NCBI GenBank assembly: GCA_016868315.1
Contig: VGHE01000011.1
Coordinates: 1 to 64,000 of the forward strand
Source of the DNA: Betaproteobacteria bacterium
GTDB taxonomy: Bacteria > Bdellovibrionota_B > Oligoflexia > Silvanigrellales > Silvanigrellaceae
Direction of reading: 5' to 3'
DNA: 64,000 nucleotides
Under the pieces are notes generated by a model. That model had not been told where the DNA came from. It worked only from the letters and a program-made list of their open reading frames with translations, and did no database searches. The position numbers were made by a program, and so were the translations under genes. This document shows, piece after piece, positions 35,191 through 44,374 of the stretch (positions are counted from its first letter, which is position 1; the number at the start of each line of letters is the position of its first letter).

Positions 35191-36455
35191 ATCTCGATTT
35201 GCCCGACCTCTCTTCATTTGAGGCAACTCTCTCGGCGCTTTTCTCGAGGGTGAGAGGCCACATAGAACCGGGCGCGCACCGCATGCAGAAACTCGTCGCC
35301 AACACCACACTCGAGCGTTTGGCCTGCGTGCCCACCATTCTCGTAGCCGGCACTAATGGTAAAGGCACGGTTTGTGCGATTCTGGAGCAATATCTGCGTG
35401 AGTGTGGCCTCCGGACGGCGCTTTACACCTCTCCGCACCTCGTATCGCCAACGGAGCGAATTCGCATGTGTGGTAATCCCATCACCAAAGCTGAATTCCT
35501 TGCATCTGCAAGGACGGTCTTTGAAGCTGCGAAAGTCCGGCTGCCCGATGCAACGTTCTTTGAACTTATGACTGCCTTGGCCTTTGAAGTCATTGATGCC
35601 GCACAGCCCGGGGTTTTTGTGTGTGAAGTGGGTCTAGGGGGCAAACTCGACTCAACCAACGTCCTCAGCCCGCGAGTCTCTGTGCTGACCAGTGTGGGGC
35701 TTGATCACACCGAATGGCTTGGATCCACCGAAACTGAAATTGCATTCGAAAAGAGCTTTGTATCGAGAAGAAACAGAGCTTTCGTGATCGGGGAAGTGAA
35801 CGAAAAAGCGAGGCAAGGTCTTGAGAAAGCATTAGCCATCACGGGAGCGCGGAGTGTCTTTGTAGCTCCTGCATCCGACCCAACGAAGGTTTCAGAAAAT
35901 CTTGCACGAACAGTTCTCGAAGAATTTGCAAAGGACGGTGGAACCAAATTCGATGAATCCAGATTTGAGCAGAGTTGCCACAATGCTTTTTGGCCAGGAC
36001 GCATGGATATTCGGGTTGTCTCGGGCGTGAGAGTCATGCTGGATGCAGCTCACAACACCCACGGAGTCAGATACCTCGTTGAGCAACTCAAGAGCCGCCC
36101 TGCGCTGCGAGAACTGCCTCGCCCTTGGACTCTCGTCTACGCGACCCTGGCAGACAAAGACTGGCGAGATGCGTTGAAACTGCTGCTGCCTGAAATCAAC
36201 GCAGTCCACTTCACTCAAACACAAAGCCCGCGTGCCGTTCCCGTTGAAGAGCTGATACACTGCACTTCAAGTGCACAGCAGCCTACCAACATCCAAGCGC
36301 ACCATTCCTCTGCCGAGGCACTGTCCGAGGGATTGAAATTTGCGCAAAGGAGCAATGGTAGCCTTTTAGTTTTGGGTTCGATCACTCTTTTGGGCGAGGC
36401 CATGGAATTTTTTGAACTACCCGTGTTTCCGGGACAAGGTGTTTCTGCGCCATGA
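35187..36455 (+). CDS. folC: Folylpolyglutamate synthase / dihydrofolate synthase
   Basis: 422 residues from ATG 35187, which overlaps the accD stop by ATGA. Mur-ligase fold: P-loop VAGTNGKGTVC near 55-65, the SPHLVSPTERI segment, CEVGLGGKLDSTNV, and the LDHTEWLG metal/carbamate region typical of FolC. It ligates glutamate to dihydropteroate and folates. Coupled downstream to lptD in an accD-folC-lptD operon; accD-folC pairing is widespread. Confidence 0.95.
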   Translation: MNLDLPDLSSFEATLSALFSRVRGHIEPGAHRMQKLVANTTLERLACVPTILVAGTNGKGTVCAILEQYLRECGLRTALYTSPHLVSPTERIRMCGNPITKAEFLASARTVFEAAKVRLPDATFFELMTALAFEVIDAAQPGVFVCEVGLGGKLDSTNVLSPRVSVLTSVGLDHTEWLGSTETEIAFEKSFVSRRNRAFVIGEVNEKARQGLEKALAITGARSVFVAPASDPTKVSENLARTVLEEFAKDGGTKFDESRFEQSCHNAFWPGRMDIRVVSGVRVMLDAAHNTHGVRYLVEQLKSRPALRELPRPWTLVYATLADKDWRDALKLLLPEINAVHFTQTQSPRAVPVEELIHCTSSAQQPTNIQAHHSSAEALSEGLKFAQRSNGSLLVLGSITLLGEAMEFFELPVFPGQGVSAP

Positions 36456-39436
36456 GAACCAAGCACCGCGTGAAAACACGACTGTTAAAAAATATTCTGG
36501 CGTTCTCGGCTCTTACGCCGTTTTTTGCCGCAAGTCTGTTGGCTCAAGCCCAAGCGCTAAACATCGGAAGCTCAACAGTCTACTACGATGCAGATGAAAT
36601 AAATCTCGACAAAGAGACCGGTTATTTAAAGGCCAAAGGCAATGCCTTTTTTCTGCTCGGCAATATTTTTATCAGCGCTGACCATGTCGAGTACAATCAA
36701 AAGCAACGCATCGTCATTGCCGAAGGCGGAGTTCGAATCGTACGCAGCAAGGAACGCATCACGGCCTCACGTGTCCTCATCAACGAGGAAACCAATGAGG
36801 CACGCATGGATGATGTCGAAATCTACGCGGATCCTGCAGACACAGAAGCTCAGGTCAACGAAGAGGTTCTTGGCTTCTCACGCGCGGAATTAGCATTTGA
36901 ACTGGCACGCCAACAGAGAGCCAATGAAATAAAACAGGAAATGATGCAGCTGCGTACTGCATTTGCAAATGCTCGTTTCGCAGATCAAAAATCGGGAGCA
37001 ACTGAGCGTGCTAAAATGACCCGGCGCTATGCCACATTGCTCGAGCGCCTGGTCAGAACTCAATTTCAACCCAGCGATGTCCTCAGGGAACTCCCCGAGG
37101 ACGTACGAGCACGACTCGAGAACCGCCGAGAAGCTGTCCGCACCTTTTCCACACGCGATCCTGAATTGGCAAAAAAACTTGCTGGGCTTCAGAAGGTCCC
37201 CGGATATTTATCGATGCGCGCGCGAAGAGTATTTCAAAATTCAAACCAAAATCTGGATGTTGAATCTGCCTCTCTGACCACATGCCGCTGCGATCCGGGC
37301 GAGAATCCTGTCTGGGGTCTGAGTGCTGCGCGCGCTCTTGTTGAGCCAAATGAATATATCACTCTCTATGGCAGCACTCTCGAGGTGGATAGCTTTCCAA
37401 TCGTCTACAGCCCCTGGTTCAAAATGCCCATCAAAACCAAGCGGCAATCAGGATTCCTATTACCGTCTTTCTATTTGAGCCGCGCGGGAGACGCTGCATC
37501 CATTCCCTACTATTTAACACTTGGTGATTCTGCAGACTCAACGCTTACACTCACCTATTTCAGCAAAAGGGGTCCACGCGCTGAACTAGAGGTTCGAGCC
37601 GCGCTTTCCGAACAAAGCCAGACCAATCTGCGAGGTGAGATCCTCAACCAAAAGGCGGGAGAGGGTCAACCTGCGCAAAAGCGGTGGGCTTGGTCGGCGC
37701 AAAGCAATTTGCCTATCGAGGAACGAACGACCTTCAAGTTCGATCTGGAAAGGGCAAGCGATCAGCGCTATTTCTCGGACATCACCAAAGAGCCCGGCGC
37801 CGCGCAGGATCTCTTCACACCTCAGCTGGTTGTGAAAAGATTCCTTTGGCAAGAGGCAGCACTCGATCACACGGGTGAGCACTTTGCATTGACTGCGCGC
37901 GTGCAGAAGCCTCAAGATGTATTTCTCACGCGCTCTGAAAACACGACAACACGTATCCCACGCGTTGACTTTACGCTTTATCCGCAGAACCTCGGGGAAA
38001 CAGCCTTATCCCTTGAGGGAAAGGGAAACTACGAGAAAATTGAAGAGCGGGTTGCAACACAGGAGAGTGCAACCAAAGGTCCACGATCCGGAGAACGCAC
38101 CCAATCGCAAGCGCGGCTCGCCTATCCGTTCACGCAGAATCGCTTCCTGAATCTGCGTCTGGGGGGAGATTTCGGTCAAATCAAATACCGCACTCGCGAC
38201 TTCAATGGTGAACTCAATCATCCGGCATTTGATCTTACTTCTGATGTGCCTCTGTTTACCGAGTTTCTCAGTCAACAAAATTCATCGAATGAAAGTCGAT
38301 ATAGACACGTCATTACTCCATTTGCATCGATCCGCTGGATTCCAGTCGTCAACAAATCTTCGAACTATCCAGACATCTACTCGACTTTTTATACCGCGGA
38401 CAACGTTGCGCGGAGTCAGACACTCGAATTTGGTTTTCATACCCACCTCAGCTTCCTAAAGGATGAATTCCAAACACAAGACCGCAATGACACGCAGACC
38501 ACCCGCAGCGGCGGTGAGCTGTCTCCTCCTGGTCGAGTGGCGGTCATTCTTCGGCAACTCGGAGTTCAACCAACTCCCAACAGCACAGAGCCGAACCAAT
38601 ACCTCTATGAATTGACTTTTCAGAGCCGAAACGGTCAGTCGGCGTTTTTGAACTGGGCAAAAGAAGAACTGGATGTCTATGAATTCGAACTCACCGAGCG
38701 CCGCAAAGACCAGAGCACAGAAATCCTGATGCCAAGGCCGTCCTCGTGGCGTCGGGTCAATACTATCTCTGCTCAGCCGATCGGATTCACAGCCAGAACA
38801 AGCTACAACTTTGAGGCCGAGCGCACTGCACGGGAACAAAACCAGAATCTCCAACCCGGGCAAAACCCTGTCAGTGCTGATCCGTGGGGCGACGTCAGTG
38901 GCACTGTATCTCTGTCGAGTTATCCATGGCTGCCTTTGAACCTAAACCTCACACGCATATGGAAGCCTTCCTGGAAGCTTTTTCGTGAACAGATCGCGAC
39001 CCTCGATTACAGCAGTTCAACAGGTGTAAGCATCAATCTCATCCGCTCACAGGTGCTTTCAGAATTGGTCGATGCACAGGGCAACAAAACCTTTCCCGCA
39101 GAAGATTTGTGGGGAGTCGATGCGGCTTATCAGCCAAGAGCCTGGGTCAAAATGCAGGCTCAATACAAAAGGAACATCAAGCCACAACCTGCATTGTCAG
39201 AAGAGCTCGAATACAGCGCATTGCAAAAGATTACATTTTTGGGAATTCAAGACTGCCTCGACATAACCCTGCAGCGCTTCAAAGACCGAGACGTTGCAGA
39301 GCGCATGGCAACCTGGACAATCGGACTCAACCTGAACTTCCTCGGACAACAACGACCGATCGAATCGCTTGGAAAGGTTGTCGACAGAGCTATAAAAAGT
39401 CAGCTCAATAAGGGGCGAAATCTCAACTCACAATGA
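36452..39436 (+). CDS. lptD: LPS-assembly outer-membrane protein
   Basis: 994 residues, starting within the folC stop (ATGA). LptD with LptE inserts LPS into the outer leaflet. Signal peptide with cut near AQAQA; an OstA/LptA-type jellyroll at about 40-130; TTCRCDPGENPVW around 277-289 with two of the cysteines used in LptD disulfides and one near the end (GIQDCLD); then a large barrel. Between jellyroll and the TTC motif a charged helical segment of about 110-120 residues (133-250) is inserted, absent from the usual plan. Its 3' end overlaps murA by 14 bases. Confidence 0.92.
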   Translation: MRTKHRVKTRLLKNILAFSALTPFFAASLLAQAQALNIGSSTVYYDADEINLDKETGYLKAKGNAFFLLGNIFISADHVEYNQKQRIVIAEGGVRIVRSKERITASRVLINEETNEARMDDVEIYADPADTEAQVNEEVLGFSRAELAFELARQQRANEIKQEMMQLRTAFANARFADQKSGATERAKMTRRYATLLERLVRTQFQPSDVLRELPEDVRARLENRREAVRTFSTRDPELAKKLAGLQKVPGYLSMRARRVFQNSNQNLDVESASLTTCRCDPGENPVWGLSAARALVEPNEYITLYGSTLEVDSFPIVYSPWFKMPIKTKRQSGFLLPSFYLSRAGDAASIPYYLTLGDSADSTLTLTYFSKRGPRAELEVRAALSEQSQTNLRGEILNQKAGEGQPAQKRWAWSAQSNLPIEERTTFKFDLERASDQRYFSDITKEPGAAQDLFTPQLVVKRFLWQEAALDHTGEHFALTARVQKPQDVFLTRSENTTTRIPRVDFTLYPQNLGETALSLEGKGNYEKIEERVATQESATKGPRSGERTQSQARLAYPFTQNRFLNLRLGGDFGQIKYRTRDFNGELNHPAFDLTSDVPLFTEFLSQQNSSNESRYRHVITPFASIRWIPVVNKSSNYPDIYSTFYTADNVARSQTLEFGFHTHLSFLKDEFQTQDRNDTQTTRSGGELSPPGRVAVILRQLGVQPTPNSTEPNQYLYELTFQSRNGQSAFLNWAKEELDVYEFELTERRKDQSTEILMPRPSSWRRVNTISAQPIGFTARTSYNFEAERTAREQNQNLQPGQNPVSADPWGDVSGTVSLSSYPWLPLNLNLTRIWKPSWKLFREQIATLDYSSSTGVSINLIRSQVLSELVDAQGNKTFPAEDLWGVDAAYQPRAWVKMQAQYKRNIKPQPALSEELEYSALQKITFLGIQDCLDITLQRFKDRDVAERMATWTIGLNLNFLGQQRPIESLGKVVDRAIKSQLNKGRNLNSQ

Positions 39437-40754
39437 GTTCAACGTCGGCTCCCATAGCTTTCAGCTTTGGAACGAGATGGTCGTACTTGCGCTGTAGCTC
39501 TTGGATGTTTGAGAGACGTGTTTCTCCCTCGGCAACCAGCCCAGCAACAACAAGGCACATGCCTGCACGGATATCTGTTGGGAGTCGGAATTCACCTCCC
39601 CGCAATGCCGTTGGTCCCTGAATGATTGCTGAGTGAACGAAATTTCTATTCTTGAATCGACAGGGAGCTTCACCGAGGCAACATGAGAAAAGAGAGATAT
39701 TTGCACCCATCTGATTGAGGAATGCTGTGTAACCAAGGCGATCCTCAAAAATTGTTTCATGCAGCACGCTGGTGCCTTCGGCTTGTGTAAACAAAACCAT
39801 GAACGGCTGCTGCCAGTCGGTCATGAATCCTGGATGCACTTCAACTTCAATATGTGATGCTTTCAGCCGCCCATTTTTGGGAGCAGACACACAGACACCT
39901 TCGGAATTAACCCGAAACTCAGCACCCATACGTTGGATGTAGTTCAAAAAGCTGTAAACCGGATCGTGAGGCATTTTTTCAATCAAAACATCGCCACCGG
40001 TAGCGAGTGCAGCGACTGCGAACGACACCGCCTGATTGCGGTCTGGCATGACGCGCAACTCACACCCGCGTAGCTTTTCAACACCTTGAATGACGAACGT
40101 CCGGTTGGCATTCACCACGATGTCCGCACCCATCTTCTGCAACATTTTGACAAGTTCGAGGATTTCAGGCTCGATGGCAGCATTCTCAATAATCGTTCTG
40201 CCTTTCGCACGTACCGCGCTGATGATGAGATTCTCTGTGGTCATCACACTCGGAAAAGGCATCACGATGTGCGCGCCGTGGAGACCATCCTCGGCACTCA
40301 TGTGATACTCGCCGCCGTCTATAACAACCGTGGCACCCATGTCTTGCAGACCCTTGATGTGGAAATCCACCGGGCGCTTGCCGATTTTGTCACCACCCAG
40401 CGCTGCAGCGAGAGTGACCTTTTTAAAACGGTGCAGCAGCGGACCCGCAGCCAAAATCGCAATGCGGTTGCGTTCGCAAAGTTGGCGCGAAAGATGATTC
40501 TTGTCGATGGTGCGCGCAGTTAGACGCACGGTCTTTTCATCGAGATATTCAACCTGGCCGCCCAATGCAGCGAAAAGATCTTCAACCATGCGGCGCTCGT
40601 TGACCTCGGGGGCTCCTTTAATCAGCACAGGCTCATCTGTGAGCATGGCTGCCATGATACACTTGGTGACCTGGTTCGAGCTTCCTGCGATCGCAACGCG
40701 TCCACCGGAGAGTTTGGTGCCGCCTTTGATTCGAATGATTGGTTCTTTTTGCAC
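39423..40754 (-). CDS. murA: UDP-N-acetylglucosamine 1-carboxyvinyltransferase, divergent active site
   Basis: 443 residues from GTG 40754 (GAGGAG 9 bases upstream). An EPSP-synthase-like two-domain fold; MurA adds enolpyruvate to UDP-GlcNAc, the first committed peptidoglycan step. Good matches include GPLLHRF, IGKRPVDFHI, TENLIISAV, GFMTDWQQPF and TDIRAGMCLVVAGL. Two catalytic positions differ: the Lys-Asn of GAKN reads Ser-Asn (residue 26), and the loop Cys115 target of fosfomycin is Asp122 (GGDKIG). Asp at the loop occurs in naturally fosfomycin-resistant MurAs; loss of the Lys is unusual. It may be an alternative MurA; a copy elsewhere is not excluded. Confidence 0.88.
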   Translation of the reverse strand: MQKEPIIRIKGGTKLSGGRVAIAGSSNQVTKCIMAAMLTDEPVLIKGAPEVNERRMVEDLFAALGGQVEYLDEKTVRLTARTIDKNHLSRQLCERNRIAILAAGPLLHRFKKVTLAAALGGDKIGKRPVDFHIKGLQDMGATVVIDGGEYHMSAEDGLHGAHIVMPFPSVMTTENLIISAVRAKGRTIIENAAIEPEILELVKMLQKMGADIVVNANRTFVIQGVEKLRGCELRVMPDRNQAVSFAVAALATGGDVLIEKMPHDPVYSFLNYIQRMGAEFRVNSEGVCVSAPKNGRLKASHIEVEVHPGFMTDWQQPFMVLFTQAEGTSVLHETIFEDRLGYTAFLNQMGANISLFSCCLGEAPCRFKNRNFVHSAIIQGPTALRGGEFRLPTDIRAGMCLVVAGLVAEGETRLSNIQELQRKYDHLVPKLKAMGADVELIVS

Positions 40755-40832
40755 GATTTGACTCCTCGCTGCGCCGTATCAGCATAGTGCGAAGGACTGA
40801 AAATGAAAAAGGAAATATTTGACACAAAAAAA

Positions 40833-40909
40833 TGGTGGGTGCTTAGGGACTCGAACCCCAGACCCTCGCCTTGTAAGGGCGACGCTCTAACCAACTGAGC
40901 TAAGCACCC
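40833..40909 (-). tRNA. tRNA-Val (TAC)
   Basis: The minus strand gives a complete cloverleaf: acceptor GGGTGCT with AGCACCC, D arm TAGCTCAGTTGGTTAGAGC, anticodon stem TCGCC/GGCGA with loop CTTACAA (anticodon TAC), T arm TGGGG-TTCGAGT-CCCTA (four of five pairs plus a T-A), discriminator A and encoded CCA. It stands alone between murA and a membrane-protein gene. Confidence 0.97.
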
Positions 40910-40924
40910 TGGGGATAGACTCGA

Positions 40925-40954
40925 CAACTATCCGCAATCGACCTCTCGAGTCAA
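40925..40954 (-). promoter_or_regulatory. Probable promoter of tRNA-Val
   Basis: On the minus strand TTGACT (40954-40949) is followed after 18 bases by TAGTTG (40930-40925), 15 bases before the mature 5' end. The -35 is good, the -10 weak; the layout repeats that of the CAU tRNA promoter in this window. Confidence 0.4.
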
Positions 40955-40962
40955 GCCCGAAA

Positions 40963-41616
40963 TCAGACTTCTGCATGGGCATGTGGATTACGCACGAATA
41001 TCCAGAATAAGGCAAAAAAAGTGAGCAAGATCCCAAGCCCCTCCCAGCCTTGGAGTTCCAAAAACGTCTGGCTGACCACAAGAGCGAGTGCAAAAGCCAA
41101 AATCGATATGAACCAGGTACCCAACAAAACCCAAACGCAACTGAGAAAACGGCTCAAATCCATCAGAAAAAAACGGGCTGAGGGCGACTCTTTGTAGCGC
41201 ATCCGGAAGACCCTAAATTTGGCATGCCAAAAGCGAGCGAAGAGAATGGTTGAGAGTATTTTTCCTGTGGCCAGAAACAACAAAGGCTGAATCAGCTGTT
41301 GCTTGGGGATAACTGCATACGAGACCGCCAGAATAAGCAGTACCATGGTCTCTGCCAGCCCCGCAGCTCGGGCAGCCTCGGTGAGTTGAAGACATAAAAC
41401 AGCGAGAATCAGATTCACGAGAAGAAGTAGAACAACAGCCGAAAAGAGCAAGAGCGCAAACTTCGCAGGATACGCAAAGGCATCTAACAGGTAGCCCAAA
41501 TACCAGGTCTCGAGCAGACACATAGCTGCCAAACTACACAGCAGCAGAGGAACCACGATGAAAATCAAAACCCATGCACGCCGGATCGGATTCACAAAAC
41601 GAGCCAAGAATTCCAT
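40963..41616 (-). CDS. Polytopic inner-membrane protein of unknown function
   Basis: 217 residues with five or six hydrophobic segments (about 13-37, 43-70, 65-80, 90-120, 158-190, 190-210). Basic residues at the extreme N-terminus (ARFVNPIRRAW) and in the central loop (WHAKFRVFRMRYKE) suggest topology with those parts in the cytoplasm. No charged or His motifs in the membrane segments that would mark a transporter or protease. Ends in a His-rich tail (NPHAHAEV). It lies 53 bases upstream of the tRNA-Val gene. No family recognised. Confidence 0.78.
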   Translation of the reverse strand: MEFLARFVNPIRRAWVLIFIVVPLLLCSLAAMCLLETWYLGYLLDAFAYPAKFALLLFSAVVLLLLVNLILAVLCLQLTEAARAAGLAETMVLLILAVSYAVIPKQQLIQPLLFLATGKILSTILFARFWHAKFRVFRMRYKESPSARFFLMDLSRFLSCVWVLLGTWFISILAFALALVVSQTFLELQGWEGLGILLTFFALFWIFVRNPHAHAEV

Positions 41617-41677
41617 ACAGAAAAGACTCCCGTCGCGGATCCCTCATTCAATGGAGAACACGGGTGTAAATTCAATA

Positions 41678-42655
41678 TTACGATTGAACACGAGCTCTCA
41701 AAAGGTGATCGCCCCGCGCCAAAGCCTCTAACAAACGATCCCATGAGCCCCTCCGCAGAACGCGCTCCAGAGATTGCGAACGCTCCGCAGAATGTCTACG
41801 AACCCTCCACCGATAGTCCCTGCTCATATCTTGGCTAAAGGAATCCTCCGAAGAGACATCGTCAAGCAGCGGCTGAGCAGCAATTAAGCACAATCCAGCG
41901 CGCGAATCATCCATGCAAGACAGAAATGACTCGAACCAAGCCAGAGCCTGCGAGTGCTGACCGGTGGGTTTAAGTGCATCCCCCGTGAGACAGAGAACAA
42001 CAAGAGACGTGTCGCATATGCTGAGTTGCTCGAAAGTATGAGCAATTGCAATCATCTGCCCACGTTTGTAAAGCTCTTGCAAACTCCGCCTCGTGAGTAA
42101 CGTGAACACCTCGTTGTTGATCAATTGGTTCAACTCCACGAGCCTTATCCACCAACGCAGTGCCTGCCGTTGCTGTGTTTCGAGAGGAAGCTCGACAAAC
42201 TCCTCAACCCAAGCGGTTTCCTGCCGTGGAGGAAAACCCATCTTTGCGGCCCAATGCATCCAGCCCAGAATCTGAAGCAGAACTTCGGCACGTTCCGCGG
42301 CCAGTGTGAAGGTGCGCTTCTTTGGACGAGCACTCTGAGCTGGCAAATTGAATTCACCGGAAAATTCCTCCGCCAATTCGAGCAGTGGCAGCAGAGCTGC
42401 CGATTGACCCCGCGCGCAAGGACAAAGCATTGCGCCCTGAGCCCCAAGGCCGGTCTTCGTGGAAGCAAATGTCCACCCCTGGCATGGTTTGTCGACAGAT
42501 TTCTGACACGGGAAAAATTGAGGAAGAAGCCGCCCTGGGGCTGCGCTCACGGCACTGTTCAGTACCTCACCCACCGGGAAATAAGCCGTCAAGGCACGTA
42601 ATGCTGCCGCAGTGGCAACCATCCAGCGCTCGGTGTTTGTGTTTTGATCTGACAT
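41678..42655 (-). CDS. Cytoplasmic helical protein of unknown function
   Basis: 325 residues from ATG 42655 (GCAGG with 7-base spacing); the frame runs 80 codons further but with poor composition and no ribosome-binding site. The sequence is helical, rich in Leu/Glu/Arg/Trp, with a cluster of cysteines near 50-80 (KPCQGW, LCPCARG) that could bind a metal. No signal peptide, no membrane segment. It precedes the membrane protein gene by 61 bases. No homologous family recognised. Confidence 0.7.
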   Translation of the reverse strand: MSDQNTNTERWMVATAAALRALTAYFPVGEVLNSAVSAAPGRLLPQFFPCQKSVDKPCQGWTFASTKTGLGAQGAMLCPCARGQSAALLPLLELAEEFSGEFNLPAQSARPKKRTFTLAAERAEVLLQILGWMHWAAKMGFPPRQETAWVEEFVELPLETQQRQALRWWIRLVELNQLINNEVFTLLTRRSLQELYKRGQMIAIAHTFEQLSICDTSLVVLCLTGDALKPTGQHSQALAWFESFLSCMDDSRAGLCLIAAQPLLDDVSSEDSFSQDMSRDYRWRVRRHSAERSQSLERVLRRGSWDRLLEALARGDHLLRARVQS

Positions 42656-42876
42656 TACAACCTGCCTACCTCGGCATTGAATTGACGCAGAAGTGCAATC
42701 CGTCTTTTGTCTGCCTTGCCAGCCCTTGTTACAGTCTCCCTGTGGGTCTTCCAAGTGGAGTCGTTTGCTCGCCCGGGTCACGGTAGGGTAATAACACGGC
42801 ACTGTGGGAGCCAGGCGCACCAAAGTATTTTGTGCCAAGCGCCGATAGTTGCCGTAGATGGTGGTGGAGCATTGGG

Positions 42877-44337
42877 ATGAATGACCTGAAAAACAACTCA
42901 AAAAACCCTCGGGTGCATGAGCGGTGGTCTATTTGTACCAACAGATTCTGGTACTTAGTGGCTGCAGGCGGGCTTTTTATAATGAGCCCTGCCTACACTC
43001 AACCCCAGAATGCTGAAGCCGGGCTTCCCAGGTCCGCTGAAAAGCCAGTGGAAGAGAGCGGAGTTAAGGCTGGCGTTCGTGCCGAAAAGGGCGACGCAGC
43101 CGCTGCCAGCCCGACCGAAACACAAGAGACCTCCGATATCCCGCAGAAAAATAAACTCGATACAGCGACTGTTAACGAACACTCCCCGACGGCAAACGGC
43201 ATTTCGGCGAGTGAAAAGACACAAACATCCGCCACGCGCTCACCCACGCCCGTCGTGCCGATTGTAGCGGGTCCGGAAAAGCCTATTGGCCACAGCTTGA
43301 AAACACCCGAGGCGCAGCGCCGCATTGAAATGATGATGGCGAATGCGCAACAAAAGGTGGGTCCACTGGTTGCAGCACCCGCAGCTGCGAAAGGGACAGC
43401 ACCACTCATCGGCGGGCGCTACGGCTTCTCGGCAAACGGTGAATTCGTTGGCGTTCCCAAAGCACTGGTGAGCCTTGGAAGCTCATCACCGGCCTACGGA
43501 ATTGTTGTGGAGAAACTTCATCACCGCATGACCCTTTTCCGCCTCACAGAAACGGGTTCATACGAAAAAGTGAAAAGCTACCGCGCCATCACCGGCCGCG
43601 ATCCGGGTGACAAACTGTCTCGCGGAGACCTCAGAACACCTGAAGGTATTTACTTCGTGACTGGACGCTTGTCGGATGAGGAGCTTCCACCGAAGTACGG
43701 ACGCATGGCCTATACTCTCGATTATCCAAACATCTACGACAAGCGCCAGCGCAAATCGGGCTACGGAATTTGGATTCACGCGACCGATGACGCCAATCGC
43801 CTCCAGAAACCTTTCGACACTGAAGGCTGTGTTGTCATCAGCAACGAGGACATCTCTGACTTGCAGCAGTACATCGCTGCGTTCGAAGTCCCTGTGGTCA
43901 TCACAAAAGAAATGACCTCGGTCGATGAAACGGAATTGGTTCCAACTCGTAAGAAAGCGTTGGAAATGGTGGAAGCTTGGCGCAAGGCGTGGGAATCGTC
44001 TAGCTTCGAATCCTACATGAGCTACTACTCGAAGAACTTCAGATCACTCGGCAAGAACAAAGACCAGTGGCAGTCCTTTAAGTCACGTCTCAGCGATGAG
44101 CGTGGCACCGACATCCGTGTCAAAATCAGCGAACCGAAAATCGTTGCTTTCGAAGACCAACTGCTGGTTGTTTTCCTTCAAGATTACAGTTCGAAACAGC
44201 ACGCTGATTTTGGAAGAAAGTTCCTTTATCTCCAATGGGAGGGAGATAGGTACAGAATCATTGCAGAGAAGTGGTATCGGACCCCGCGTTCGGAAACCGC
44301 TTTGAGAGCATTGAAAGTTCCTGCGAAGCAATTGTGA
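42877..44337 (+). CDS. Csd6/Pgp2/Bd1075-like L,D-carboxypeptidase (YkuD + NTF2-like)
   Basis: 486 residues from ATG 42877 (GGAG 9 bases upstream). A hydrophobic signal/anchor at about 24-40 leads to a Pro/Ala/Thr-rich linker and then a YkuD catalytic domain with IHATDD (His301) and TEGCVVIS (Cys318). The usual SHGCxR is TEGCVV, the variant seen in Csd6- and YafK-type proteins rather than 3-3 cross-linkers. An NTF2-like domain (about 365-480, from ALEMVEAWRKAW) closes it. This architecture belongs to L,D-carboxypeptidases that trim tetrapeptides to tripeptides and give helical or curved cells in Helicobacter, Campylobacter and Bdellovibrio. Role by homology. Confidence 0.87.
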   Translation: MNDLKNNSKNPRVHERWSICTNRFWYLVAAGGLFIMSPAYTQPQNAEAGLPRSAEKPVEESGVKAGVRAEKGDAAAASPTETQETSDIPQKNKLDTATVNEHSPTANGISASEKTQTSATRSPTPVVPIVAGPEKPIGHSLKTPEAQRRIEMMMANAQQKVGPLVAAPAAAKGTAPLIGGRYGFSANGEFVGVPKALVSLGSSSPAYGIVVEKLHHRMTLFRLTETGSYEKVKSYRAITGRDPGDKLSRGDLRTPEGIYFVTGRLSDEELPPKYGRMAYTLDYPNIYDKRQRKSGYGIWIHATDDANRLQKPFDTEGCVVISNEDISDLQQYIAAFEVPVVITKEMTSVDETELVPTRKKALEMVEAWRKAWESSSFESYMSYYSKNFRSLGKNKDQWQSFKSRLSDERGTDIRVKISEPKIVAFEDQLLVVFLQDYSSKQHADFGRKFLYLQWEGDRYRIIAEKWYRTPRSETALRALKVPAKQL

Positions 44338-44374
44338 GACGTAGCGCCGATCAAGGATGGGAGGTGCGCTGAGA

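Noticed and set aside
34366-35310. Minus-strand open frame of 314 codons opposite accD
   Set aside because: It lies fully antisense to accD, whose zinc finger and transferase motifs are unmistakable; the antisense product has no recognisable motif.
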